Positions 7,259 through 17,178 of a stretch of 64,000 nt of DNA are shown here, one piece after another. The stretch is from Phaeovulum veldkampii DSM 11550. GTDB taxonomy: Bacteria > Pseudomonadota > Alphaproteobacteria > Rhodobacterales > Rhodobacteraceae. A model generated the notes under the pieces. The model was not told where the DNA came from. It was given only the letters and a program-made list of their open reading frames with translations, and searched no databases. The translations under genes and the position numbers were made by a program. Numbering within the stretch: the first letter of the stretch is position 1; each line of letters starts with the position of its first letter. Location of the stretch: contig NZ_PZKF01000011.1 in NCBI RefSeq assembly GCF_003034995.1, positions 25,731 through 89,730 of the forward strand, written 5' to 3'.

Positions 7259-9504
7259 TCAGAACTTGGCGACGAGGTTGAGGAACGCGCCCTCCTTGCA
7301 CCCCTAGATCAGCCGCAGGTCGTCGGAGACATCGCCCCACTGATAACCCGCCCCGACCTTGAAGTTGTTGCCGACGTACCGCCAGCCCCCGCCAGCGCAC
7401 CGGTTTCGGTCACGCCGGTATCGCGGCAATCCATCCGCCGGGCTTCGATCATCACATCCCAGTTGTGGACAACGTGATAATCAAGCCGCACCACCCACAG
7501 ATCGGCGGTGCTGTTGATGAACAGATCCGAACTGCGGTCGGCAATCTGGGCCTTGCGCAGGCCATATTTGGCACCCAGCGTCAGATCCTTGGTCAGGTCA
7601 TAGTTCACATCGACCGAAAAGATGGGGCTTTTCTAGAGCGGACCGCCGGTGTCGCCAGCGGATATTTGCGGTCGGTATGGGCAAGGCCGATTTCGGCCGT
7701 CCACTGATCCGACAGCGCATATTCCAGCGCAACCTTGGCATCGCTGCGGCGTTTGTTCTCGGCATCCTTGAAGTTCTGGTTGGCCAGCCGCAGCGCGCTG
7801 CGATCGCGGATCTCGACTTCGGTTTCGATCCCCCAGGCGGTCTGGGTGGTATCGATATCAAGCCCGCCGTTATCCGAGAACGAGGCCCCGAACCCCGGCC
7901 CCTCGCTGCGCGCAACATCCAGTGAAAGCCACGTCGCATCGCTGCGCCGCAACAGGATATCTGCCCCGACAACCCGGTTGTCGGCAACGCCGGTGGTTTC
8001 GCTCTGCGCCGAAAGCCCCAGCCGCAGCGCATCATTCACCCAGCCTTCCAGTCGGGCCCCTGTGGAGATGCCGTCCACATCGCCGGTGGTGGGCACATAT
8101 TCATAGTGCGCCACCAGATTCACATCATACTGTCCCAGCGGGCAGTCGGTCAGCAAGGCGCCCCCGGCCGAACCCGACAGTGGCCGCGTCAGGATCACCA
8201 CACCGACGAAATACTCGATCTCGTAATCTGTGCCCGCCACCAGCGTCTGACGCCGCACCACATGACCCGAAACCGGGTCGCGCCATTCCACCGTCAGGGT
8301 TTCGGTGCCTGCCAGAATATCCTGACGTTTCAGAAAATAGCTCGATCCGCCCGTGCCACGCAGATTGTCACGTTGCATCAGCCGGTCGGACTGGGCTGCA
8401 AAGGCCGAAAACTTCAACCGCGGCGCCCCATGCGCGGTCTGCTGCATCGATTCATGCACGACCTGCGCGCCATAAAGCGTGCGGTCCGACCGGACCAGCC
8501 GCGATTCCCCGTCAGACGCCTTGAAGTCGCCCGACATCACATGCGAGCGGTCTTTTTCAACCTTCAGATAGAATTTGCCCGAGGTCGGCGCATCGTCGTA
8601 ACTGATCGGGTCGTCGCCGCAGCCCCGTCGCCCACACGCACCTCATGCGCGCCGGGCGGCAGAATGCGTTGCAGCACGAACCGGCCGGTGGCATCGGCCT
8701 GCGCCGCCTCGCCCATGACCGGCACGGTGCCGCCGGGGGTCGCGCTGCCCGTTACCGTCACGGACCCGCCGCGCACCGCAATACCGCGGCGGGCGGGCAT
8801 GTCCAGATCCTCCCCCGGAGCGATGATCGGGCCGTCCAGCGCCACAGCGGGAAAATTGGCAGCGGTGCGGTTAAGCGCCTGATGGTGGGTTTCGTCAAAC
8901 CGTCCGCCCGCATCATAGACCCGCAGGGCAAACAGCATCTCGTCGGCGCCAACCGCAGGCATCGTCCAGCCTGCCGTGCCGTTCGGCGCGACCGGCACCA
9001 CCGCCAGCCCCCGCGAAGACCGGTCTCGGTCCAGAATGCGAATCTCGGCGCGGTCGATCCATGCCGGATAGTTGGTCGAGGCGCGAAAGCTGACAGCCTC
9101 GCCCGCGCGATATCCCGATTTCATGTCAGAGGTGACAACCGCCAGCCGCGGCCGCACACCCGGCGCAACCGGAACGCCGTCAGGGTTTGCCGATGTGGCG
9201 GTGCCATCCTTGAGCAAAGTGATCCGGAAGGTGATGCGGGGATTATTGATCGGCATCAACCGCGCGCGAATCCTCTGATTCGCAGGATTGAATTCAAGCG
9301 ATGCGGGCGAGCCAGAAATAGTCAGCACCCGGAACACCGCATCGACCGGGTTGGCGGCGAGGTCGATGGTCACATTATCGAACAGATACCTGTCAGAGGT
9401 CGAGATCGCACCGGCACTGCCGGTGTCCGTCAACTGGGTGCGCGGGCGCAGGAAAAGGTCGGTCGGGGTGCATTGGCCCGAATGGCCGGCACAAATTTAT
9501 TCAT
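7259..9504 (-). pseudogene. Decayed gene for a large outer-membrane beta-barrel protein with N-terminal Ig-like modules
   Basis: Three frames carry consecutive pieces of one protein. Piece A (about 9496 to 8620) has Ig/carboxypeptidase-regulatory-like modules (AGEAVSFRASTNYPAWID; GRFVLQRILPPGAHEVRV). Piece B (about 8620 to 7640) starts GDDPISYDDAPTSGKFYLKV and has the barrel-proximal domain (LRGTGGSSYFLKRQDI, DYEIEY). Piece C (about 7640 to 7259) is the last strands: NYDLTKDLTLGAKYGLRKAQ, WHVVH-like YHVVHNWDVM, YVGNNFKVGAGYQWGD and the terminal FLNLVAKF. Defects: frame change with apparent deletion near 8620, in-frame TAG at 7633-7635 next to a second apparent deletion, frame change near 7385, and in-frame TAG at 7304-7306. 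Intact relatives I remember are far longer. The 5' limit is uncertain. Confidence 0.8.
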
Positions 9505-10040
9505 GCTCCACCGCCTTGCGCCTTTTTGTCACCAAAAAGGAACTGCCCACGTTCACGGCCATGTCTTGAGATCACGGCATCCCGCGCACAAGCCGCACTC
9601 GAATTTGATGCCTTGTTAACGATTTGTTTACGTCTGGAATGTGTGAAAGAAAGCGCAATCGCGAGGCGCGACACCCCGATAAAGGTTTTGAGGCGGCGCA
9701 GGGCGCGGCGCCGAATCGCAGCGTTTCGGCGCCGATGCATCGCCTATTTGCAACAACGGATGCGCCGCTGCGGGGAGAGGTGATCTTCACACCCGACAGC
9801 CACGAACTGGCGCAACATCCCGGACGGCTGGGTTCACCGGCTATGACGATGAGGTCGCTGAGAGTGACACGGCCACCGGCCGGTGCGGGCGCAGGCTGGC
9901 CCATCCTTACCCACGCCGCGCCGTCTGAGTCCTCCCAACAAAATCACGCGCAAACCGGAGAAAATACGCGCCCGGCGGCAAACCGGCCGCCCCATCGCAG
10001 CCCGCATCAACACCCAACCCCCTGAAACCGAACCGCAATC
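9505..10040. other. Gene-free stretch
   Basis: About 540 bp without a convincing gene on either strand. Short open frames exist, but they are arginine- and proline-rich translations with no start signals and no recognisable domain. It may hold further eroded remains of the neighbouring pseudogene. No transposase, tRNA-like or repeat structure is visible. Confidence 0.5.
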
Positions 10041-10160
10041 TATGTTTTGCAGCGCGGAAATTTACAGATTTTGCCTGCTTATTGTAAAATAATTAACAAA
10101 AAAAATCAATTTACAAAGGGGCTTACATGGAAAGTGGCAATCGGTTTACAAGATGTAACA
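10041..10160 (+). promoter_or_regulatory. AT-rich upstream region of acs with repeated TTTACA half-sites
   Basis: This stretch is strikingly AT-rich for its surroundings. TTTACA occurs at 10061, 10110 and 10145, and the inverse TGTAAA at 10083. TTACAAGATGTAA at 10146-10158 is a perfect 13-bp inverted repeat with a 3-bp centre. It lies 75-170 bp upstream of the acetyl-CoA synthetase start, where an acetate-responsive promoter and activator sites would be expected. The binding protein is not identified. Confidence 0.45.
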
Positions 10161-10232
10161 GAGAATTGCCTGCGGCCAGCGCCGTCGGGCCGACGTGGGC
10201 GATATGCCCGCGGCTATGCAAGGGGGGATGTC

Positions 10233-12206
10233 ATGACGGCAGCTTTGGAACAATCCGCAACGCAACCGGAACTGCGCGAGGTGCCGGCGGGGTTTGAAAA
10301 CGCCCATGCCGATCTGACGAAGTATCGCGCGATGTATGCCGAATCGATCGCCGATCCGGACGGGTTCTGGGGCCGCGAGGGCCAGCGGCTTGACTGGATA
10401 AAGCCCTATACCAAGGTCAAGAATACCGATTTCACCTTTGGTCAGGTCAATATCAAATGGTTCGAGGATGGCGTTCTGAACGTCGCCTACAACTGCATTG
10501 ACCGGCACCTGCCGACCCGTGCCAACCAGACCGCGATCATCTTTGAACCCGATGATCCGGCGACCCCGGCGCAGCACATCACCTATCGCCAGTTGTCGGA
10601 AAACGTGAACCGTATGGCCAACGTCCTGCTGAGCCAGGGCGTGATGCGCGGCGACCGTGTTGTCATCTACCTGCCGATGATCCCCGAGGCGGCCTATGCG
10701 ATGCTGGCTTGCGCCCGGATCGGCGCGATCCATTCGATCGTGTTTGCGGGCTTCTCGCCCGATGCGCTGGCCAACCGCATCAACGATTGCGGCGCCAAAC
10801 TGGTGATCACCGCCGACACCGCGCCCCGCGGTGGTCGCCGCACGCCGCTGAAGTCGAACACCGATGCCGCGCTGCTGCACTGCTCGGACAAGGTGCGTTG
10901 CCTGGTGGTAAAGCACACTGGCGATCAGATTCACTGGATGCAGGGCCGCGACGTTGACCTGAAGGCGCTGATGGAACACGCCAGCCCCGAATGCCCGCCG
11001 CGACCGATGGGGGCGGAAGACCCTCTGTTCATCCTTTACACCTCGGGTTCGACCGGCAAGCCGAAGGGGGTGGTGCATACCTCGGGCGGCTATCTTGTCT
11101 ATGCCTCGATGACGCATCAATACACGTTCGACTATCAGGATGGTGACGTGTTCTGGTGCACCGCGGATGTGGGCTGGGTCACCGGCCACAGCTATATCGT
11201 CTATGGCCCGCTGGCCAATGGCGCCACCACGATCATGTTCGAAGGCGTGCCGACCTATCCCGACGCGGGCCGTTTCTGGGAAGTCTGCGCCAAGCACAAG
11301 GTCACGCAGTTCTACACCGCCCCTACTGCTATCCGCAGCCTGATGGGCCAGGGCCCCGAATGGGTTGAAAAGCACGACCTGTCGTCGCTGCGCGTGCTGG
11401 GCTCGGTGGGCGAGCCAATCAACCCCGAAGCCTGGGTCTGGTATGACCGCCATGTCGGCAAGGGCCGTTGCCCGATCGTCGACACCTTCTGGCAAACCGA
11501 AACCGGCGGCCACATGATCACACCGCTGCCGGGTGCCACCGCGACCAAGCCGGGTTCGGCCACCACACCGTTCTTTGGCGTCAAGCCCGTGGTGCTTGAC
11601 CCGCAGACCGGCCGCCGCATCGGCGAAACGGAATGTGACGGCGTTCTGTGTGTCTCTGATAGCTGGCCGGGCCAGATGCGCACGCTCTGGGGCGACCACG
11701 AACGGTTCCAGGAGGCGTATTTCGGCCAGTATAGGGGTTATTACTTCACCGGCGACGGCTGCCGCCGCGATGCCGACGGCTATTACTGGATCACTGGCCG
11801 CGTCGATGACGTGATCAACGTCTCGGGCCACCGGATGGGCACCGCCGAGGTCGAAAGCGCGCTGGTCGCCCATGCGCAGGTGGCCGAGGCCGCAGTTGTG
11901 GGCTATCCGCACGACATCAAGGGGCAGGGCATCTATGCCTATGTCACGCTTATGAACGGCGTCGAGCCGAGCGAGGAACTGCGCAAGGATCTGGTGAAAT
12001 GGGTTCGTACCGAGATCGGGCCGATCGCCTCGCCCGACCTGATCCAATGGGCGCCGGGCCTGCCCAAGACCCGCTCGGGCAAGATCATGCGCCGCATCCT
12101 GCGCAAGATCGCCGAGAATGACTTTGGCAGCCTCGGTGACATCTCGACGCTGGCCGACCCGTCGGTCGTGCAGGATCTGATCGACAACCGCATGAACCGG
12201 GGCTGA
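10233..12206 (+). CDS. acs: Acetyl-CoA synthetase
   Basis: A 657-aa AMP-forming enzyme that makes acetyl-CoA from acetate, ATP and CoA, releasing AMP and pyrophosphate. Motifs: adenylate-forming P-loop [49 protein letters not shown] and the C-terminal [14 protein letters not shown], whose lysine is the catalytic residue and the usual acetylation switch (PxxxxGK). The ATG at 10233 is preceded by AGGGGGG at 10221. An upstream in-frame extension lacks Acs-like residues. It is followed 2 bp later by an adenylate kinase gene and then by a symporter, forming an acetate uptake and activation module. Confidence 0.97.
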   Translation: MTAALEQSATQPELREVPAGFENAHADLTKYRAMYAESIADPDGFWGREGQRLDWIKPYTKVKNTDFTFGQVNIKWFEDGVLNVAYNCIDRHLPTRANQTAIIFEPDDPATPAQHITYRQLSENVNRMANVLLSQGVMRGDRVVIYLPMIPEAAYAMLACARIGAIHSIVFAGFSPDALANRINDCGAKLVITADTAPRGGRRTPLKSNTDAALLHCSDKVRCLVVKHTGDQIHWMQGRDVDLKALMEHASPECPPRPMGAEDPLFILYTSGSTGKPKGVVHTSGGYLVYASMTHQYTFDYQDGDVFWCTADVGWVTGHSYIVYGPLANGATTIMFEGVPTYPDAGRFWEVCAKHKVTQFYTAPTAIRSLMGQGPEWVEKHDLSSLRVLGSVGEPINPEAWVWYDRHVGKGRCPIVDTFWQTETGGHMITPLPGATATKPGSATTPFFGVKPVVLDPQTGRRIGETECDGVLCVSDSWPGQMRTLWGDHERFQEAYFGQYRGYYFTGDGCRRDADGYYWITGRVDDVINVSGHRMGTAEVESALVAHAQVAEAAVVGYPHDIKGQGIYAYVTLMNGVEPSEELRKDLVKWVRTEIGPIASPDLIQWAPGLPKTRSGKIMRRILRKIAENDFGSLGDISTLADPSVVQDLIDNRMNRG

Positions 12207-12208
12207 GC

Positions 12209-12907
12209 GTGGCTGCGGTTCGGGAGGAGACGGCAGCCAAGACCGCCCGCGTTCTGATCCTGCTCGGCCCTCCGGGGGCGGGCAAGGGCACGCAGGCCCG
12301 GCTGCTGGAAGAGGGCTTTGGCCTGATCCAGTTGTCCACCGGCGATCTGCTGCGCGCCGCGGTTGCGGCGGGCACCCCCGCGGGCCTTGCCGCCAAGTCG
12401 GTGATGGCGGCGGGGGGGCTGGTGTCTGACGACATCGTGCTGGCGATTCTCAAGGATCGGATGGCGGCGCCCGATGTGGCCGCCGGGGTGATCCTTGACG
12501 GCTTCCCCCGCACCGATGTGCAGGCGGCGGCGCTGGATGATCTGCTGGCCGCATCCGGCCAGCGCGTCGATGCCGCAATCAGCCTTGACGTCGATGACGA
12601 GGCGATGATCGCCCGCGTCGCCGGGCGTTACACCTGCGCCACCTGTGGCGAGGGCTACCATGACGATTTCAAGCGGCCCCTTCACGACGGGGTTTGCGAC
12701 AAATGCGGCGGCACGACGTTCAAGCGCCGGGCCGACGACACTGCCGAAACGGCGCGAGAAAGGCTGAAAGCCTATCACGCCCAGACGGCACCGCTGATCG
12801 CGCATTACGAGCGCCTTGGTGTTCTGCAACGGGTCGATGCGATGGCGTCGATCGACAAGGTTGCCGAAGACCTGGGGCAGATCGTGGGCGGGCTTCTGGC
12901 GGGTTGA
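12209..12907 (+). CDS. adk: Adenylate kinase with zinc-finger-type LID, acs-linked
   Basis: A 232-aa protein converting AMP + ATP to two ADP. P-loop GPPGAGKGT (residues 20-28), the AMP-binding STGDLLRAA segment and DGFPRT are intact. The LID has four cysteines (143, 146, 163, 166; C-X2-C-X16-C-X2-C), the structural zinc form. It has an N-terminal extension of about 14 residues over typical Adk, and the only in-frame start is GTG 12209, 2 bp after the acs stop. Alphaproteobacteria usually carry adk in the ribosomal-protein cluster, so this may be a second copy that recycles AMP made by Acs. Paralogy cannot be verified here. Confidence 0.93.
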   Translation: MAAVREETAAKTARVLILLGPPGAGKGTQARLLEEGFGLIQLSTGDLLRAAVAAGTPAGLAAKSVMAAGGLVSDDIVLAILKDRMAAPDVAAGVILDGFPRTDVQAAALDDLLAASGQRVDAAISLDVDDEAMIARVAGRYTCATCGEGYHDDFKRPLHDGVCDKCGGTTFKRRADDTAETARERLKAYHAQTAPLIAHYERLGVLQRVDAMASIDKVAEDLGQIVGGLLAG

Positions 12908-12972
12908 CGGGGAAGGAAGGGCGGCGTCTTAGGGCGTCCGTTCTTTGGAGGTAACAACAGGGAGTTACGCAA

Positions 12973-13230
12973 ATGGCGGACAAATCTTCGTCCAATGCCT
13001 ACTGGAAAGCGAACATCCGGATCATCCAGATATCTCTGGTGATCTGGTTCGTCTGTTCCTTCGGCATGGGCATCATCCTGCGTCCGATGCTGAAAGGCAT
13101 CAACGTCGGCGGGGCCGATCTTGGCTTCTGGATGGCTCAGAACGGGTCGATCTATGTGTTCCTGGTTCTGATCTTTGGCTATGCCATCGTGATGAACCGG
13201 CTCGATCGCGCCCATGGCGTTGAAGAATAA
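12973..13230 (+). CDS. DUF4212 small subunit of a sodium/solute symporter
   Basis: An 85-aa protein with two transmembrane helices (about residues 20-40 and 55-75). It matches the DUF4212 family of small partners of VC_2705-type symporters: an AYWKANIRIIQISL amphipathic start, the LVIWFVCSFGMGI helix, the GFWMAQNGSIYVFLVLIFGY helix and a charged tail (NRLDRAHGVEE). Function as an accessory subunit is inferred from constant linkage with the large symporter, which begins 15 bp downstream. Confidence 0.92.
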   Translation: MADKSSSNAYWKANIRIIQISLVIWFVCSFGMGIILRPMLKGINVGGADLGFWMAQNGSIYVFLVLIFGYAIVMNRLDRAHGVEE

Positions 13231-13245
13231 GGGAGAGCAGGGACA

Positions 13246-15249
13246 ATGGATCAATTCACCCTCAACCTGATCTTCGTGGGCATCACCTTTGCGATCTATA
13301 TCGGTATCGCAATCTGGGCCCGCGCCGGATCGACGGCCGAATTCTATGCGGCCGGCCAAGGCGTCAACCCCATCCTCAACGGCATGGCGACCGGCGCCGA
13401 CTGGATGTCGGCGGCTTCGTTCATCTCGATGGCGGGCATCATCGCGCTGGCTCCGGCTGGCGGATATGAGCAATCGGCCTTCCTGATGGGCTGGACCGGC
13501 GGCTATGTGCTGCTGGCGCTGCTTCTGGCCCCTTACCTGCGCAAGTTCGGCAAGTTCACCGTGCCGGAATTTATCGGCGACCGCTTCTATTCGGGCGGCG
13601 CCCGACTGCTGGCGGTTATCTGCCTCATCGTCATCTCGATCACCTATGTGATCGGGCAGATGCGGGGCGTGGGCGTGACCTTCTCGCGCTTCCTCGAAGT
13701 GTCCACCGACACCGGGCTTTATATCGGCGCGGCGATCGTGTTCGCCTATGCCGTGTTCGGCGGCATGAAGGGCATCACCTATACCCAGGTGGCGCAATAT
13801 GTCGTTCTGATCATCGCCTACACGGTTCCGGCGGTCTTCATCTCACTGCAACTGACCGGCTCGGCGCTGCCGCAGTTGGGCCTGATCGGCGATCACTCGG
13901 CATCGGGCGTGGCGTTCCTGACCAAGCTTGACCAGGTCGTGACCGAACTGGGCTTCAAGGCCTACACCTCGGAAAGCGCCAACATGCTGAACATGTTTTT
14001 GTTCACCATGTCGCTGATGATCGGCACCGCGGGTCTGCCGCACGTCATCATCCGCTTCTTCACCGTGCCGAAAGTGGCGGACGCCCGGTCTTCGGCCGGT
14101 TGGGCGCTGGTGTTCATCGCGCTGCTTTACACCGTGGCCCCGGCCGTGGGTTCGATGGCGCGTCTGAACCTGACCACGACGATGTGGCCTGCCTCTGCCG
14201 CCGGCAATGCGCTGGATGGCGACGCGCTGTCGTATGAGGCCCGCCCGGACTGGATGAAAACCTGGCAGGCCACCGGCCTTATGGAGTTCTCGCCCGGCTA
14301 CCCGCTGACCGACAAGCCCGCTGACGTCAAGATCCGCGAAGGTGTTGTGGCGGCTCTGGGCGCCAACCCGGCTGCGGTTCTGCACATGACCGGTGCTGAC
14401 GGTGTGACCAAGGAAATCCGTGCCGAGGGCGGCGACGCCGCGGCCATCGACGCGGCGATCCGCGCGGCTCTGGGCGAAGGCTTCAAGCCCCGCTTCCTTG
14501 ACCGCAACGGTGACGGCCTTGTCCAGTACTACAACGACAAGTCCGAGGCGATGAAGGCAACGGCCGCCTCCAAAGGCTTTGCGGGCAACGAACTGTCCAA
14601 GGTCGACAACGACATCATGGTGCTGGCCAACCCCGAGATCGCGGCCCTTCCGGGCTGGGTGATCGCGCTGGTCGCCGCCGGTGCTCTGGCGGCCGCCCTG
14701 TCCACCGCCGCGGGTCTGCTGCTGGCCATTTCCTCGGCCATCTCGCACGACCTGATCAAAGGCTCGATCAATCCGAACATCTCGGAAAAGGGCGAACTGC
14801 TGGCGGCTCGGGTCTCGATGGGCTTTGCCATCGTGGTGGCGACCTATCTGGGCCTCAACCCTCCGGGCTTTGCGGCTCAGGTGGTGGCGCTGGCCTTCGG
14901 TCTGGCGGCTGCAACGATCTTCCCGGTTCTGATGATGGGCATCTTCTCGAAGCGCATCAACAAGCAGGGCGCCATCGTCGGCATGCTGTTCGGGCTGGTG
15001 TTCACCGCGGTCTACATCTTTGTCTACAAGGGCTGGTTCTTCATCCCCGGCACCAACATGCTTGAAGATGTGGCGGCCAACTATGTGTTCGGCATCTCGC
15101 CGCTGTCGATCGGTGCGGTTGGCGCCGTGGTCAACTTCGTGTCGGCTTATGTCGTCTCGTCGATGACCAAGGAACCCCCGCAGGAAGTGCAGGAACTGGT
15201 TGAATCGATCCGCATCCCGAAAGGTGCGGGCGCGGCGACCGGCCACTGA
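13246..15249 (+). CDS. Sodium:solute symporter, VC_2705/ActP-like, large subunit
   Basis: A 667-aa SSS-family transporter, most likely importing acetate or another short carboxylate with Na+, given its place after acs. TM segments begin at NLIFVGITFAIYIGIAIWA; the conserved NGMATGADWMSAASFISMAG and YVIGQMRGVGVTFSRFLEV segments are present. An insertion of about 130-150 residues (around residues 310-460) separates two TM segments and carries the loop DRNGDGLVQYYN (residues 419-430), resembling a Ca2+-binding EF-hand/dockerin loop but with Asn at position 12. The tail TKEPPQEVQELVESIRIP is cytoplasmic. A strong terminator follows. Confidence 0.92.
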   Translation: MDQFTLNLIFVGITFAIYIGIAIWARAGSTAEFYAAGQGVNPILNGMATGADWMSAASFISMAGIIALAPAGGYEQSAFLMGWTGGYVLLALLLAPYLRKFGKFTVPEFIGDRFYSGGARLLAVICLIVISITYVIGQMRGVGVTFSRFLEVSTDTGLYIGAAIVFAYAVFGGMKGITYTQVAQYVVLIIAYTVPAVFISLQLTGSALPQLGLIGDHSASGVAFLTKLDQVVTELGFKAYTSESANMLNMFLFTMSLMIGTAGLPHVIIRFFTVPKVADARSSAGWALVFIALLYTVAPAVGSMARLNLTTTMWPASAAGNALDGDALSYEARPDWMKTWQATGLMEFSPGYPLTDKPADVKIREGVVAALGANPAAVLHMTGADGVTKEIRAEGGDAAAIDAAIRAALGEGFKPRFLDRNGDGLVQYYNDKSEAMKATAASKGFAGNELSKVDNDIMVLANPEIAALPGWVIALVAAGALAAALSTAAGLLLAISSAISHDLIKGSINPNISEKGELLAARVSMGFAIVVATYLGLNPPGFAAQVVALAFGLAAATIFPVLMMGIFSKRINKQGAIVGMLFGLVFTAVYIFVYKGWFFIPGTNMLEDVAANYVFGISPLSIGAVGAVVNFVSAYVVSSMTKEPPQEVQELVESIRIPKGAGAATGH

Positions 15250-15257
15250 GGCAACAG

Positions 15258-15286
15258 GCGCCGGGCGGGTCTTCCGCCCGGCGCTT
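15258..15286 (+). terminator. Hairpin terminator after the symporter gene
   Basis: An 11-bp GC stem (GCGCCGGGCGG/CCGCCCGGCGC) with a GTCTT loop, followed by TTCCTTCT. It lies between the symporter and the DUF294 gene, so downstream genes may have lower or separate expression. Confidence 0.75.
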
Positions 15287-15332
15287 CCTTCTGGCGAACG
15301 TGGGCAACCGCGTGCCAACCTTGGAGACTGCG

Positions 15333-17168
15333 ATGGACGAGACGCTTCAGACCCTTATCGGCTTTCTGGAAACCGTCCACCCCTACGACACCCTGCCCCG
15401 CGACGAGCTTTCGCAGGTGGCCCGCGCCATGATGCGCCGGGACTATGCCGCGGGCGACCTGATCTATGAAATCGACGAGCCGCTGGGCGGGATCTTCCTC
15501 ATCAAGAAGGGTGGGGTCGAGGTCACCGACCGCAACGGCGCGCTGGTGTCGCTGCTGTCGGCACGCAATACATTTGGCGAACGCGGATTGATGCGTGACG
15601 GTCTGGCCGCCACCACCGCGCGCGCCAAGGAAGACAGCATCGTGCTGATGTTGCCCGTTTCCGAGTTTCGCCGCCTGATCGGTCAGTATCCAGTCTTTGA
15701 TCGCTTCTTCAACCGCTCGCGGCGGCAAGACAGCCGCGGTGGCGATATTGCCATGCAAAAGGTTTCAGACCTGATCGCGCGCAAGCCGCTGTCGTGTTCG
15801 CCCGATACGCCGGTGGACGAGGCCGCGCGGATGATGCGCGATGCGCATGTCTCCTCGTTGGGTGTCACTGACCCGGCTGATGGCGGCGAACGGCTTTTGG
15901 GCATCATCACAGTGCGCGATCTGGCCAACCGTGTGCTGGCCGAGGGGCGCGACCCCGCCACCCCGGTGCGCGCCGTGATGACCGCCGATCCGATCTCGCT
16001 GCCGCTCACGGCGCTGGGGTCTGACATTTTTCACATCATGCTGGAACGCAAGATCGGGCACCTGCCGATTGTCGATCATGGCCGCTTTGCCGGGATGATC
16101 ACCCAGACCGACCTGACGCGGTTTCAGGCCGTCAGTTCTGCCGTGCTGATCCGCGACATTTCGGGCGCGACCAGTATTGAAGAAATGGCCGCCGTGACCG
16201 CCCGGATCCCGCAGCTATTGGTGCAACTGGTGGGTGGCCATCTCAGCCACGAGGTCGTGACGCGGCTGATCACCGACATTGCCGATGCCGTCACAAGGCG
16301 CCTGCTGGCCATGGCCGAGGCCGAATTTGGCACGCCGCCGGTGCCCTATCTGTGGCTGGCCTGCGGCAGCCAGGGCCGTCAGGAACAGACCGGCGTTTCC
16401 GATCAGGACAACTGCCTCTTCCTTGACGATGCCGCGACCGACGATGACATGCCCTATTTTGACCATCTGGCGCGGTTCGTATCCGACGGGTTGAACGCCT
16501 GCGGCTATGTCTATTGCCCCGGCGACATGATGGCCACCGCGGCGCGATGGCGCCAGCCGGTGCGGGTGTGGCGCGAGTATTTCCGGGCCTGGACCACCAC
16601 GCACAGCCCCGAATCGCAAATGCTGGCCTCGGTCATGTTCGACCTGCGCCCGATCGGCGGCACCGCGGGGCTGTATCACGACCTGCAGGCCGAAACGCTG
16701 GAGATGGCGTCACGAAACTCCATCTTCGTGGCGCATATGATCGCCAACAGCCTGAAACACACGCCGCCGCTGGGCCTGATCCGCGGCTTTGCCACGATCC
16801 GCTCGGGCGAGCATCGCAACCATATCGACATGAAGCACAACGGCGTGGTGCCGGTGGCCGATCTGGCGCGGGTCTATGCGTTGCAAGGCCGGCTGACCGA
16901 CGTGAACACCCGCGCCCGCCTGCAAGGCGCCGAGGATGCGGGGGTCATTTCCGCCTCGGGCGCGCGCGACCTGATCGAGGCTTATGATCTGATCGCCACG
17001 ATGCGTCTGGAAAATCAGGCGCATCTGGTGAAATCGGGCCGTGCGCCCGACAACTATCTGGCCCCGTCCGACCTGTCGGATTTCGAGCGCAGCCATCTGC
17101 GCGATGCCTTTGTCGTCGTGCGCACGATGCAATCGGCGGTCGGGCACGGCAAGGGAACATTAGGCTAA
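15333..17168 (+). CDS. cNMP-binding/CBS/DUF294 nucleotidyltransferase-like regulator
   Basis: A 611-aa cytoplasmic protein. Order: cyclic-nucleotide-binding beta barrel (about residues 20-130; GDLIYEIDEPLGGIFLIKKG), two CBS domains (about 150-280), a DUF294 GlnD-like nucleotidyltransferase with GSQGRQEQTGVSDQDN from about residue 343 (the GSxxRxE...SDxD active-site pattern intact), and a DUF294_C helical domain. This type usually accompanies VC_2705-type symporters and is thought to regulate them; its target is unknown. ATG 15333 was chosen because GGAG lies 6 bp upstream; a GTG at 15300 is also in frame. It begins after the symporter terminator and is followed by five co-directional genes. 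Confidence 0.9.
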   Translation: MDETLQTLIGFLETVHPYDTLPRDELSQVARAMMRRDYAAGDLIYEIDEPLGGIFLIKKGGVEVTDRNGALVSLLSARNTFGERGLMRDGLAATTARAKEDSIVLMLPVSEFRRLIGQYPVFDRFFNRSRRQDSRGGDIAMQKVSDLIARKPLSCSPDTPVDEAARMMRDAHVSSLGVTDPADGGERLLGIITVRDLANRVLAEGRDPATPVRAVMTADPISLPLTALGSDIFHIMLERKIGHLPIVDHGRFAGMITQTDLTRFQAVSSAVLIRDISGATSIEEMAAVTARIPQLLVQLVGGHLSHEVVTRLITDIADAVTRRLLAMAEAEFGTPPVPYLWLACGSQGRQEQTGVSDQDNCLFLDDAATDDDMPYFDHLARFVSDGLNACGYVYCPGDMMATAARWRQPVRVWREYFRAWTTTHSPESQMLASVMFDLRPIGGTAGLYHDLQAETLEMASRNSIFVAHMIANSLKHTPPLGLIRGFATIRSGEHRNHIDMKHNGVVPVADLARVYALQGRLTDVNTRARLQGAEDAGVISASGARDLIEAYDLIATMRLENQAHLVKSGRAPDNYLAPSDLSDFERSHLRDAFVVVRTMQSAVGHGKGTLG

Positions 17169-17178
17169 GGGGGCCGGA

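Noticed and set aside
7605..8540. Separate outer-membrane protein genes at 7309-7608, 7605-8540 and 8564-9433
   Set aside because: They are consecutive parts of one protein in different frames with missing links; treated as a single pseudogene.
9501..10025. Small genes in the gap before acs
   Set aside because: Short open frames on both strands lack ribosome binding sites, domains or plausible composition.
10146..12047. Long open frame antisense to acs
   Set aside because: It mirrors a strongly conserved acs gene; GC-rich third positions leave long open frames on the opposite strand. Its translation has no recognisable domain.
13843..15318. Minus-strand open frame opposite the symporter
   Set aside because: Histidine/arginine-rich antisense shadow of a conserved gene.
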